64,000 nucleotides of DNA from Monosporascus cannonballus (GCA_004154925.1 QJNS01000012.1:124001-188000), one strand, 5' to 3'. Counted from the stretch's first letter, positions 36,704 through 48,652 are shown. Notes: generated by a model not told the origin, from the letters alone. Numbers and translations: made by a program.

Positions 36704-39700
36704 TAACTGGCCGAAACGGAAAACTGGCCCAAAAAAAGCAGTGCCTATAGGAAAATCCTCTTTATTATTATAGATAATATAATTACCAAACGAAAAAAGA
36801 ATTAATTTAACGTACGATAAAAAAATATTGTTAAAACGTTATTACGGACCTTTATTTTTAATTAGTATTTATTATAAATCCCCTAAAAAAAGGTTATTAA
36901 GGAAAAAATACGTTAATTCATAGGCGAACTTTAAAACGATAATTAAGATAACGTATAATGGGATATAATTTATTCGATAAAAAAAGGAATTATAGAAAAA
37001 TTAAAAATAATTAATACAATTTGAAGGAATAATATGCCGATAATAACGATAAATACAGCAGTTTAACGCGTTAAACGAAAAAACATAAATAAGGTTCGAT
37101 AAATTCGAATAACAATTAAAAAAAAGTTACTTATAAAAAAGCCGCAAAATAACAAAATCTAAAGAAATTAAAGAAAATTCTTAAAAAAGGTTTTAAATAT
37201 AATAATAAGAAATATTAATAACTTTATTATTTTAAAAATTCAAATTAAAACGTATTAATATACCATAATAATGGATTACGGAACTTTAAACAGGAATTAT
37301 ATTGCATCAAATATAATTAATAAATTTAAATTATTATGGAAATATAAGTTAAAATCTTATATAATGACGAATACCGAAAGGTAGAAATTCGTTTATAATA
37401 ACGGAAAAATTACGCGCGAAATTAATTACTTCAAAATTTTTGTTTAAGGACGATATTAGATAATCGATTTTAATATCGTTCTATTCGGGAATTACGATAT
37501 GATTTTAGGATTACTATAAATACGTTAATACGGAATTTTAATTAATAATTGGACTGGCTAGGTAAGATTTATCTTATACCTTATTAACAGATAAAAAAAA
37601 TTAAGATTTTAACGTTCTGTCGATAATAACTACAAATGTAAGTATAAAAATATGATAAAAACCTTATTATTTACAGGGACAAAATATGAGAAAAAAACGG
37701 ATATTAAAGATAAATATAACATATTATTATTATTATTATTAAAGCGAAATTAAAATAATTGAATAGCGATTTAGAAAAATAAAAATAATAATCCAAAAAA
37801 TTAGAAAATCTAATTAATATGTTATTATAATATTATAGATATAAGCCGTTTTTTAAAAAAAGTTCGATACGAAATTATTAGAATATAACGAATAAAATCA
37901 TAAAATAATTCTTAAAAAAGATTTTCGACGAAATTTTACCTTATTTATAACTTTAATAAAAACGAATTATGTATTTTTAGAAAATATCTAAAAAATTCGG
38001 CTATAAAAAGGATGAATTCGAATTTTAAAGTTACTAATAGGATATCCGATATTTTTCGTACCCAAAAAAAATAAAAAATTACGATTTGTGGTTAATTATT
38101 AACAACTAAACGATATTATTATTAAAGATCGAATATTATTACTTTTAATTACGGAAATAAAAAACCGATTTTACGGAACTAAATAATTTATAATATTCGA
38201 TCTTAAAGATAAATATAATTTTATTAAGATCAAAAAAGAATACGAATAAAAATTAACCTTTAAAATAAAATACAAATTATTTAAATATTTGATTATACCA
38301 ATAGGACTTATAAACGTATTAACAATCTTTCAACGAATAATAAACTATATATTACGAAAATATTTCAATATTTTCGTTATTTATTATCTCGACGATATTT
38401 TCAACTTTTTAAAGACGGAAAAAATATACGCAGGATATATTTATAAGGTTCTTTAAGCTTTATAGGACATAAAGCTATTTATTAACGCAAAAAAAGGTTA
38501 GTTTTACAAATAAAAAAATAAAATATCTGGAATATATTATTACCTTAAAACATATTAAAATAGATCCTAAGAAAATTGTTACAATTATAAAATAGCAAAC
38601 GTTAACGATAATTAAGGAAATATAGGTATTTTTTAAATTTGCTAATTACTATAAGAAATTAATTCGAAATTTTAACAAAATAACTAAACCCTTAACGGAT
38701 CTTACGAAAAAAAATAAAAGAATTTAAATAAACGCCAAATACAGAAAAAGCATTTTAAGATATTAAGGATGCAATTATTAATAAGTTAATATTAATTATG
38801 TACGATTTAAACCTTTTTGTTAAACTAAAACCCGATATTTCGGATTACGTATTAAACGTAATAATTAAATAACGAAATAATTAAAGTAAATTATACCTTA
38901 TTATATTTTTCGCATAAGTTAAAAAGAACCGAACTTAATTACGGTATTCCGGATAAAAAATTTATAGCTATTATTATGACAATTCGAAAATTTAGGTACT
39001 TTTTAAAGAGAAATTTATATTAGGTTAAGATTTATACGGATCATCAAAATTTTACCCGATTTACTATAACCAGAAAATTTATAAAACGATAATTTCGTTA
39101 CGCGGAAAAATTGGCGAATTTTAACTTCGTTATTATCTATAGGAAAGGTTTAAAGAATAGCAAAACAAATACCCTAAATAAATAACCAGATTTCAAAAAG
39201 AAATTAATCAAAATTAACTATATAATTTTCGATATTATTATAAAAGGATATTTACGCTTACGACAAATTACGATAATTCGGGCAGTACCTTTCGATATAT
39301 ACCAGAAGATTTAGCAATATAATAACGGTTTCCTAAAAGATTAAAAAATAAATAAGATATAAATTTTTAAAAAATATTAAAGGGATTTAATACTAGATAT
39401 ATATAAACATTAATTATACGAATATCCAGAGATTTACAAAATCTTAAAACGGCTTTAACGCATATATTCTTTTCTTAAAATGAAATTAACGGTACAAACA
39501 GTTATACGGCAATACGATATTTGCGCCAAAGCAAAAACTCGACGATATAAATCATACGAAAAATTATAGCTATTATCAGTTACAAAGCAATTATAATATT
39601 TAGTTATATTCGACTTTATTACTAAACTTTTTATATCAAAAAATCCAGTTATAGGAATATATTACGATAGCATTTTCGCAATCGCCAACCGATTTACGAA

Positions 39701-40689
39701 ATTTTTTATTTTTTATCATATTATAAAGATATAAATACCGAATAAATAGCATATATTTTTTTCAGATATATTTTCAATATTAACGGATTATTAATGGAAA
39801 TTATTTTAAATAAAAAATAAAATTTTGCATCTAAGTTTTTGTGAAAACTAATAGTATAAATTAGCTTAAATTATAAGTTATTTAACGTATTTAAACCTTA
39901 AACAAATAAATAAATAAAACGGATAAACCAAACTTTGGAAACTTATTTACGATATTACATTAATTACGAATAAAATAATTAGGTTAAATAATTTTTAATT
40001 ACAAAGTTAACTTATAATATTATTTATTACGAAAATATTAAGATAATATTTGCGAAAATAAAGTTTGATTTTATTCTAAAAAAATTATAAAAAAATACGC
40101 GATAACGGTTTAATTAATATTAAAATAATCTTTATGATAAAATAATTACGATAGTTATATCAAAAAATAAAACTAAAACTGGAATTCGTACGAAATTAAA
40201 TAAATAAATATTATAACTAAAAAAGATTAAAAAAATTAATTTTCGAAAAAGGAAAAATAGTTTTCCTCGTTACTAAAAATATTTAAATAAAACGGCCTAA
40301 TAAAAAACTTGGTTTTAAATATATCGGTCCATACAAAATCGCTAAGAAAATCTTAGAAAATAATTATTAATTGGAATTTTTACCAAAAGTTAAATTCTAT
40401 CTAGTTTTTTATATTTCTTTATTCGAATTAGCAGCAGATATAATTAAGGTACATACGGCAAAAACCGATATGGACGTAAAAAATAAATAAGCGTATAAAA
40501 TTAAGAAAATCCTTAATATGCGAAAATAAAATTAATTTACTTAATATCTAATTAAGTAAAAAAAGTACCCAGATTTCGAAAATACCTAGAAATCCGCCAA
40601 AAATCTTATTAGCGCCTAACGCCTATTAAAGAATTTTTACTAATAATAACGGAATTACCAGAAATAATCGTATTTTAATCCATATTTAC

Positions 40690-41230
40690 AATGGAATCGA
40701 CGGAATAAAATTATTCGGAAAGCGCAATACGAAGTTCGTTTTCCAAATAATTGCGTTCTGCTTTTAAACGATTAGCTTTTTCTTATTTTTCCAGTTCGTC
40801 CAAGGATTAAAGATCCCGGTTAATTATTTCCGTACCTTTTTTGCGAAAAAAATCCTATTAAATACGAAAATGCTTTAAACGAAATAATACCTTATCCAGG
40901 CGACGGGATACGGTTAATAACTTTTAACGAATATCGCAAAAATATTGCCGGGCGGAAGATTTTTTCTAATTGCAAACGTTTTATTTCTTTATTAATATTA
41001 TTTAAAGAAAAAAAAGAAATATCGGAATTATTATAATGGCGTTTTTTTAAGATGCATTATTAATAACGCGTTATATTATCCGATATAATATAGGAATTAC
41101 CAGTATAAATATAAGATATATAGGGCATAACTTTAAAACTAGAATTAAAAACAAAAAAAGCCAAAATTTCGCGTTTTTCCTTTTGGTTAATATGTTTACG
41201 GTTCTTAGTGACGCGGCCGGATATGGTTAT
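40690..41230 (-). pseudogene. Antisense accessory ORF fossil of R6 (coiled coil, Cys-rich N-part)
   Basis: On the - strand, opposite pol, the sequence reads from about 41230: a KNRKHINQKEKREILAF start, a middle part with Cys/Tyr/Arg spacing like C-x2-C...RC-x2-C-x-R-x3-C (Cys mostly turned to Tyr), then SRRLDKVLFRLKHFR, an FFRKKGTEIINRDL helix, SLDELEK, and KANRLKAERNYLENELRIAL. Only a few RIP stops interrupt it. It resembles the 2890-3181 remnant of R1. It is unrelated in detail to the R3-R5 antisense ORF but has the same place, strand and overall plan. Confidence 0.5.
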
Positions 41231-41290
41231 AAATGAAAAAGGTATTTACCAGAAAAATCTTAAAGGCAAGATTTGAAAAAAGGGAAGATC

Positions 41291-41728
41291 GTGTTATAAC
41301 CTAGCCAAGGAAAAGTCTCGGAAACGGTTACTGGGTAACCGAAACAGGACCTAAGTAAGTCGGAATTACGTAACATGGATCCGGAGTGATCCAAGAGATC
41401 TAACGGGATCTATGTAGTTATCTAATATGGATTCGGAATAATTTAAAGGATCCAACGAGATCCATGCAGTTATCCAGTATAGATTCGAAATAATCTAAAA
41501 GATTTAATAAGATCCAGGAAAGGATATATACATTTATTATTTCTATATTTTAAATAGCTTCAATTTGCAATATTTATTAATACTAATCGTTTATAATATA
41601 TTTCTATACTCTTGGTATTAAAAGACATAATTAAGTTATTTTATTGCTACAGAGTTCCACGATACTCCTGCTAACATAAACCCGTACGACTAAGGTTTAA
41701 TAGTTGGTTAAACCGCCTAGCCGTCACA
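41291..41728 (+). repeat. R6 3' LTR
   Basis: 438 bp, partner of 34915-35350, ending GCCTAGCCGTCACA and followed by TTAAG. The 3' half is less mutated than in the 5' copy. Confidence 0.88.
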
Positions 41729-41733
41729 TTAAG

Positions 41734-42430
41734 TGGAAAAAATACCCGGACTCCGAAAACATTTAGAAACCTATTAAGAACCTTACTGGCGCCTAACGCC
41801 TATTGAAAAATTTTTACCAGTAATAACAGAACCACTCGGGATAATAACATTTTAATTTATAAGATCCAAAAAAGGAAATCCTTGGTTTACTGTATTCCAA
41901 TTAATAACGTCCACCTTATTTAAGGCCTATATCTCGATTATAAACTTTAATTCCAATTACGCAAAATCGTTAAAATTATTTAAAGATTAAAAAGTATAAT
42001 TAATAAATTTCGTACCCTAGGATTAATAATGCTAATATTAACGACATATAGGAAAAAAATGCGTAAAAATTTCGGATAAAAATTTTTTGGCCGTTAATTT
42101 TTCTTTTTTTAATTTTTTTAATTTCGCGATATAATAATTAATTATAGAAATAAGGATTTTTATCTTATTATACGAACGACCTTAATAAATATATTCTTTA
42201 TAACGAAAAACCCCGTTTATTATTTAATAATTAAGTTATCGGGCAAAACCCAAAAATAAGATATTATATTAAAATTTTCGAATCTAATTAAATTAGCTAA
42301 GGCAAATCGTTATTCGGATTTGCGAAAATAACGTTTAGATATACCAGAAAATATATTAAAGGAATATGGAAGATTTACCGAAAAGAAAAAAGAAAATTTT
42401 AAGAGCAAGATTTGTAAAAGAGGAAGATCG
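41734..42430 (+). mobile_element. R5 internal 3' part beyond the R6 insertion, with antisense ORF remnant
   Basis: It continues R5 after R6: a chromodomain-end region, then a - strand remnant (about 42370 down to 42020) matching the R4 open frame (a SKR-FRKSE...LTLANLIRF-type start). It ends with a purine tract AGAGGAAGATCG next to the 3' LTR. Confidence 0.6.
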
Positions 42431-42817
42431 TATTATGGCCTAACGGGCCACGGTTTCCAGAAACGGTCCGACGTAACTTAACCATAAATGTAAAGTGGGG
42501 CAGGTTACGTAATAAATTACCAACTTACTGGTAGTAAGCCAGTGAGCCGGATTATTAACTTACTGGTGGTAAACCAGTAAGCCGGATCATTAATTTATTG
42601 GTGGTAAGTTAGCAAATAAAAAAAGAATATATATGTTCCTTATTTCCATAGTTTAGATAATATTAGCTTGCAATAATAATTCGTTACCCAAGGCACTTTT
42701 AATATTACGAAACGTAATACGTTACTATATTTATTACTCAGATTCCCACGATACTCCTGCTAACATAAATCCGTACGACTAAGGTTTAATAGTTGGTTAA
42801 ACCCCAAGCTCGTTACA
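42431..42817 (+). repeat. R5 3' LTR
   Basis: 387 bp, the same length as its partner 29382-29768. It ends AAGCTCGTTACA, then TTGAG. The outer part is nearly free of RIP changes. Confidence 0.87.
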
Positions 42818-42853
42818 TTGAGGGGGTGGCTCGTTCATGGGTTGGCCGCCTTA

Positions 42854-45000
42854 GTCGAATTTCCTCTCCTCGCTTGATGAACCAATGCATCTGTCTTATT
42901 GCACAAAACCCCTGCTCAAACTCACCCCAGGCTTTGTCGCGTTCGTCATGAACATCTTTATCGAAGGGGAATTCTGAATAAGTTCACCCGTAACTCATCC
43001 TTGCCACGCGTGATCGAACTTCGATGCGCCCATTGAGCAGGCCATGACCCAACGATATGAGGACGACTGCTCCTCTACAGACAGCGGCCCACCTAAACAG
43101 CCTTATAAGTGTGTGATCACAGTTGTCAAAAGCGTCAATGGTAACTTACGGTCGTTCTCCACGCTGTTGCAATACCACAAGGTCACCACCATACAGATGT
43201 CGAAGGGGGTTCAAAATGAATCGACACTGACTGAATGCACCAACAAGGATCAGGACCTGTAAGGTTATATTAGTAGCTGAATGTCTTGACGAAAATGCCG
43301 CCGTTTACCTTTGGCCGCTGACCTGTCTTCTGGTTGACTGTTGTTACGGCCTTGTCCACCGTGACAGCTCTTATACGGCTGTAAGCACCAGGATGATTGC
43401 CACAATTGCGATCATTCCACTGATCTTTTGCCCTGGTGGCGTAGTGGCATGGTGCAGCCATAACAACTGTTTCAATCTGGTTGTCGATCAGGGTTTCTAT
43501 CTGCGAGACAGTTGTTCTGAAGACCTCCCGCATCTCCTCTCTATCTGTGAATTAGCATTGGGTAGGTGCAATGTGTGCATCCCCAAAGAGGAAGCGTCAT
43601 TTGTGTCTGTACCTACGGGGTAATGGTGACAATGCATCGTTTTAACCGTGTGGGAGGTCGATTGTCCACGTCTTGTTTATTTCGGAGGTTTTCTTGATGT
43701 TATATTCCCAGTCATCGATCATCACCTTCTTGGTTTGATGGAGCGGAATACTTCTCCAAATTTGTGCACCAACTTGGTTTTTCAGGAGCGACTCAAACTC
43801 CTGGTCGACAAAGTTCGCTCCGCATAAGGCGCCTAGTTAAATATATCAGCTCGATGTGGGTGTTAGGATTTTACAATCAGTGCGTACCATTCCCCTCAAC
43901 TATTTTACTTATGGCAAAGGGCTCGGTTTCCCCAACCTTGTAGGTTACCAAGTCCTATCCTAGTCAACACAGATCAAGGTGCGACGGTCGTTACACTTAC
44001 GGCTGTTCCGCCACCGCAGTCACACACAACGAATGTATCTCCCACCTGAATAGCCATTAGCTCAACCTCAGGCACGTGGTTGTAAGGATACTTGCTCGTA
44101 GATCGGGATGGCTACTGATCTCGCGTAACATGGAGAGCGCGGCTGCCTCGGGCTCAGAAATAAGGGACAGCTTTTGTTTTGCCACAGAGCCTGGGTGCAC
44201 AGATTCCTGCGATGTCAACCGCTTTCCGCATTCGGTCCCGGGCGTAGTCTGTCCAGATAGCAGGCACAGTGGCGACGACATGAATTGGGGTGCTCTCGAC
44301 TAGGGCATCTCCTTTGGCGATGATAAAGGAAGCCAAAGAGTGTCCCCACAACTGTCGTAGGAAATCCGCCGTCACCTCAATTGCGTCCTTGTTGAGCTTT
44401 CGGATTGCGGCCTCGGTTTCTTCCACATGAGACGAGTATCTTATGTATTTCTGTAGATCCACGTCATCTAATAGCAAAAGCTTAAACCACTGGATTGGCT
44501 TAGCGTGGGCAGGAATTTCATGTCCCCATGATATAGATCCGCTTCCATCCTGGTCATAGTAAATGGCCGAAGGCACTTTTGGAGTTCCGAGTTGTGGCTC
44601 AGGGTTAATGACCAGGGCGTGACAAGATCTGGCGGGCCTTCATCTGAGGAGAATTTCCAAGCAACGCCCGAGTACCTATATTAAGAGTAACCCAACAACC
44701 GAGAAGGAATGATGTGAGACCCTGACATCACATACTGAAGCATATAACTGAAGAAGGTGTATTAACAGGTTGCTTAACCTTTAAAAGGTCCTAGATAGAA
44801 GGTGATGGTAGCGAACCCTCCTTATATATACGTAGATACAGCTATAGCTGAGAGGAAAAGGTACCAGGGGTGCATAAAGTAATCTCCGCTAGGGCTGACT
44901 GGCGTTGTTAGGTCTGACAAATGACCAGAACGGAAACTCACGTGGTGCCGAAACCGATATCAACCATCAAAGTGGCTCGAGCCTCAGAGTCGGAATCCAT
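42854..45000 (-). pseudogene. Hsp70-family gene, N-terminal and central parts; broken gene
   Basis: The start is MDSDSEARATLMVDIGFGTT (exon 45000-44942). A 266-bp intron (44941-44676) contains a solo LTR. Exon 2 continues YSGVAWKFSSDE. Later motifs of the Hsp70 ATPase are visible: VVCDCGGGTA before an intron at 44000-43955, GALCGANFVD after an intron at 43887-43833, and VLILVGAFSQCRF after an intron at 43308-43257 that has a perfect branch site. The end is HWFIKRGEEIRL at the E2 border. Single-base frameshifts lie near 44630, 44213 and 44095, and a TGA at 42984-42986. The Asp of the first phosphate loop (D-x-GTT) is Gly here. The C-terminus is 21 kb away (21475-21807). Confidence 0.78.
44713..44919 (+). 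repeat. Solo LTR in the first intron of the Hsp70-like gene
   Basis: A 207-bp repeat begins TGTGAGACCCTGACATC and ends AGGTCTGACA, with a perfect 5-bp target duplication AATGA on both sides (44708-44712 and 44920-44924). A second copy lies at 18056-18294. It is fully contained in the intron 44941-44676, so that without it the intron would be 54 bp, typical of the other introns here. It is hardly affected by RIP. Confidence 0.85.
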
Positions 45001-45987
45001 TGCCGGAAAGCACAATGCTAGCCCGTATGGTTTTCCAAGTGGACGTTTGACATGAACGGAACAGTAATTACTGGATATTAATGTTATCGCTCAGAGCTGG
45101 TGACGAACGCATTTACTCCATGTTGTAGTACTCGTGTGACAGTTAAACTGATCGGTAGATAAGGTAACATAGAGTGTGAGAAGTGATAATTGCCTGGCTA
45201 AAATTAAGCTCCAGGGAACGGTGGCTAGGAAGCTCTCTATATACTGTGGGCGCGCCGGAATAGGGTTCTTCCGGGTGCTAGGAGCTTGATGACTAACATA
45301 GATACCCCTATTCCACGACAACTCGAGAGTGTGATGACGAAGGAGGTACCTGTGGTTACTCGAATGAGAGCGGCTATGACAACTGCCGCTAGGTGCAAGT
45401 GCAATAGGGCAAATGAGCATGAAGTTTCCTCGATAGACTTATTGATTAGCTTCGCTCTTGGTATTTCTAAGATCAAGGTACTATGGTCCCAAGTGTAAGA
45501 AGTCAGCCCCTCACCATATATCACCGCTCTAGCAGCTATGCTTTTGGAGTGGGTATTCCGATCAAAACTCGCTCAGGGAAGGATGAGTGAATTTCGGTCA
45601 TATGGAAGGGTGGATAAGATGAATCTGCCCTACCGATGATATAAAAGAAGGGAACATCGTAGGTCATGCAGGGGTTAGTATATGATTGGGTAGCGCAAGA
45701 TGTTGTGGATAGAAAGAGAGGATGGAAAGATCCTGAAATCAAAGTTGGATAAGTACAGCCTTGAGTATGGACCTTAGGCGTCCTCTGGGTTGCGTAGAAA
45801 ACTGAAGAAATCCAGGGTGATAAGGTGCCAGAAAACCCGAAACCTGTTGAAGGAAGGTGCCCAAAGACTCAAGGACAAAGCTACACGTACCAGATATGCC
45901 AAATGGTAGCGGATAAATCTGTTACCGGAGTATTTAAATAACCACTACTAATTGCTCAGGGTGGAGAACTTCACATCTTTTGATACC
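45001..45987. other. Intergenic, no gene recognised
   Basis: Normal composition with several overlapping frames of 60-110 codons on both strands, none with a recognisable domain. It contains the upstream region of the Hsp70-like gene (-) and of the hypothetical gene (+). No repeats noticed. Confidence 0.45.
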
Positions 45988-47526
45988 ATGCCGGTGTTTC
46001 ATGTCATTTTCACTTCAGAGGAGCACCCATCTGCTACTGCTCCTACCACTATATCAATTACGGCCTTTCACACACTTAATACCGTGGGACTTGCTCCCTT
46101 GATCCCACCAAAAACGTCTTCGGCGTTGGGCAAGATAAAATCCATCATCGCGCGGACCAATGAGCCAACATCAGGCCCTTCCGCACCTGACAGGGTCAAC
46201 GAATCTCATTACCGTTGGGGTCACCAGGTTCACTCTCATTCGGCTCAAGGCCACCATTTCAAGTTCGACCCACTTAAAACAGAACCGGATAAGGTGAGAG
46301 CACGAGTTGGAAAAGTGTCTCAAAGGGATCATGGACGTTAGAACAGAGATTCTTCCCAAGAAGTCTCTCTGGCAGCGATGGATGAACAGATCAAGAAACT
46401 AAACACGGATTTGGAAGCTGCTCTTCGCGGCTGCAACAGGGAGAAGCAGCAATGGCAACTAGAGAGAACTCGGCTAATGGAGAGAAACCAACAGCTGGAG
46501 ATGGGTGTCGTTGACCCTGCTTCATCGTCCATTTTTACAGATATTAGGGTAAACCGAGCAAGTAATGGCGACCTGTTGGACTTGGAGAAGTCGGAAATGG
46601 AGTATAGCAAGCTCAACGACTTGGTTGCGAAGACTGCTGAAATCAAGGAGTTAAGAGCGGCTTGGAGAAAAAGGGCGAAAAAACTAGCGAAGCTAAGGTC
46701 ATTGGAACCCCGATTTACTTCAAATAACGACGTAATCGTCTCGAACTGGAAGAGGCTTCGGTGTTCTGTCATGGACTTCTGTTACGACGCTTTCAGCAGT
46801 CCAATCCCTGTGGTTCAGCCTTCCCCTATCCGGCTTTGCGACTTCCAGTGTCTAACACCTAACTGGCGAGAATACCTCGAGACAGATTCCTTGCGCCCTC
46901 AGATCTTCGCAGCATACATTTGGCATACATCGATATTGCGTATTCTTTGCCACACCAACGCACCTTTCGGGGGTGGTAGGACTGCTTCCTTCGACAGCCT
47001 CAACGAATACTTCGAAGGTATAGTATGCTTCCGATTAGATCTAAGGAGCAACCAACCCGTGCTAACATACCAAGCGGCAACCTGCAATGGCGAGCCCACA
47101 AAGAAGGAGCATAGAAGCTGGAAAGCGCAAACAGCTAGAATGTTGTCAAAGTCGTCCACGATCGATCATAAAGCTATCCAGGAATATGCGTACGAAATCA
47201 CTAACTTCGCCTTTCGAGCTTTGCCGGATGCCTATAGTGAAGCAGCGAGAAACAAGCTACTTGATTCAGCTTCGGAGTTGGCAGTCCAAGCTACAGAACT
47301 TGCTAGGCTCTTGGCATGCTCATTGCCAGATTACCAACCTGTAATGGGAGGTGATCCATACAATGGATTCAAGATAAACGATGGGTGCATGGAAGTGGTG
47401 GCTCGGAACTACAATGCTAGAAAGGTGGATCTAGTAAGGTCTCCATGCCTATTCAAATACGGAAATTGGTTCGGGGAAAATTATGGCAAGGAATCCGTCC
47501 TCGTCAAGGCAGAGGTGCTTCTTTGA
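45988..47526 (+). pseudogene. Hypothetical coiled-coil protein with one in-frame stop
   Basis: A 117-codon frame from ATG 45988 and a 382-codon frame from ATG 46378 lie in the same phase, separated by a single TAG at 46339-46341 (a CAG-to-TAG change would explain it). Read through, the gene would have 512 residues: a His-rich stretch with YRWGHQVHSHS, a link GKVSQRDHGR, a predicted coiled coil (DEQIKKLNTDLEAAL...RTRLMERNQQLE), then a Trp/Cys-containing globular part (CRLD, PDAYSEAARNKLL) ending VLVKAEVLL. I recognise no family. If translation starts at 46378 the 382-residue protein could still be made, so it may be a truncated but active gene. The reading continues in other frames after 47526 without clear homology. 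Confidence 0.55.
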
Positions 47527-48652
47527 ACGGGTCTCGGCATACAACACCTGATGCGATGCTGTCTGTCAGTCTTCGCATGGAGAGTAAACCCGGACTTGGC
47601 AGAGGGACATCTCTTGCAAGTTGCATTTTAGCTGCATTGTACCAGCCAAGATGCTCTGTGGACCAGAACAAGGGTAACCATAAATCTGAAGAGCATAGGA
47701 ACCGAGATGGTTACATATGGGAACCTAGTTGAGCTTTCTTAATGAGGACTTCGGTCAGAGGTTATTCACCTCAGCCATCGCAGGAATTACGACGCTCCTT
47801 AGATAATATAATAAACCTTGCCCTAACCCTAGACTATCTAACTTACGGACGTATTAACCGTATATTGTAACCATTTTCAATCCCTACAAGAGAGCTGTAT
47901 TCGCTTGAAGCTACCAGAGCGCCGTCTTCTGAATCCCCTGTGTGATTTAATACACCATAGGGCGGTCGTTCGAGAATAATGCGTGCACAATGTTCACACT
48001 AACTACGGCAGTCCAGCATTCGGGGAATGGAATACGGTGACTACCTTATGCATTATTTTCTAACTCTGTTTGCCGATGCGGCAAGCAATTCAGGTGGTAT
48101 GATGGAATTTGTATGAATATGTGACTCTTGGCATTGTCGCATGGGTTCGAGATCCGCCCTGACGGAAGCCCACAGTTTTCCCAATATCGAACAAACGGTA
48201 CTCACAACGGCTAGGACGGAGGCTACATGCGGAGAGCGGGAGTTTCTGAACGAGTTGATTCAAAAAGATGATTGTGCGGTGACAGACGGATCCTGACGGT
48301 CGTGTGAAGGATCACGCCAGTAGCCACCCCTGCCCTTTCATTTTAAGTAGCTTAGATAGGGCTGTGAAGACATCATCCCAAATACAGTATCCCACAGTCG
48401 CTTTTCCGAGCCAGCTCCTTAACTTTTGGGAGTGGTGGTGCAAGCTGCTGCGGTTTTACTTAGAGTACATAGAGTAGCACCGCAACCATTATTAGTGGTT
48501 GTACTATCGCAGCACTATGCATGCATCTCTCCTCTATGTGTTACCAGTTTATTTACTGTAAGTAGTGAGTCAGCTGAGGATGCAGAGGTTACGGCAATTC
48601 TCAGCAATCTCTGCCAAGCGGTCTGTAGCCCGACAGGCGGTGCCCGAAAATA
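47527..48652. other. Intergenic, no gene recognised
   Basis: Normal composition. Frames at 47445-47732 and 48426-48653 lack protein-like features. No RNA gene seen. Confidence 0.45.

Larger units (their letters stand above)
34915..41728 (+). mobile_element. R6: complete gypsy retrotransposon nested in R5
   Basis: LTRs 34915-35350 and 41291-41728 (436 and 438 bp) have a perfect target duplication TTAAG (34910-34914 and 41729-41733). On + the knuckle region lies at about 36150-36240, RT at about 37880-38680 (a YLDDIF motif survives near 38390), RNase H at about 38780-39170, integrase at about 39200-40300 and a chromodomain-like end near 40400-40550. It is the youngest insertion by nesting order. 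The tail beyond pol carries an antisense ORF remnant (40690-41230). Confidence 0.9.
29382..42817 (+). mobile_element. R5: gypsy retrotransposon inside E2, itself split by R6
   Basis: LTRs 29382-29768 and 42431-42817 (387 bp each) have target duplication TTAAG (29377-29381) and TTGAG (42818-42822), a G-to-A difference expected from RIP. The internal sequence is in two parts, 29769-34914 and 41734-42430. On + one can follow a CCHC knuckle (about 30635-30690, degraded to Y-x-K..), an aspartic protease with an altered D-S/T-G (about 31635-31740), RT (about 32260-33000, with KKNGKLQLIVNYRQLN and a Y-D-N at the YLDDI site), RNase H (about 33130-33560) and integrase (about 33600-34400). No frame is intact. 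Confidence 0.88.
21810..42851. mobile_element. E2: TA-target TIR DNA element carrying nested retrotransposons, inserted in the Hsp70-like gene
   Basis: The left end (21810-21860) and right end (29360-29381 plus 42823-42851) are inverted repeats of about 50 bp. Left begins AGATGGCTCC and contains CACGAACGGGCCACCCCATC. The right, inverted, begins AGGCGGCCAA and contains ATGAACGAGCCACCCCCTC. A TA lies on each side (21808-21809 and 42852-42853), as in Tc1/mariner-type insertions. Without R4, R5 and R6 the element is about 841 bp, with an AT-rich RIP-affected centre and no ORF, so it was probably non-autonomous. Related ends occur in E1 and E3. Confidence 0.75.

Noticed and set aside
43270..43533. 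87-codon - strand frame taken alone as a gene
   Set aside because: It is part of the Hsp70-like gene's later exons and includes intron sequence with a branch site (43269-43277), so it is not separate.
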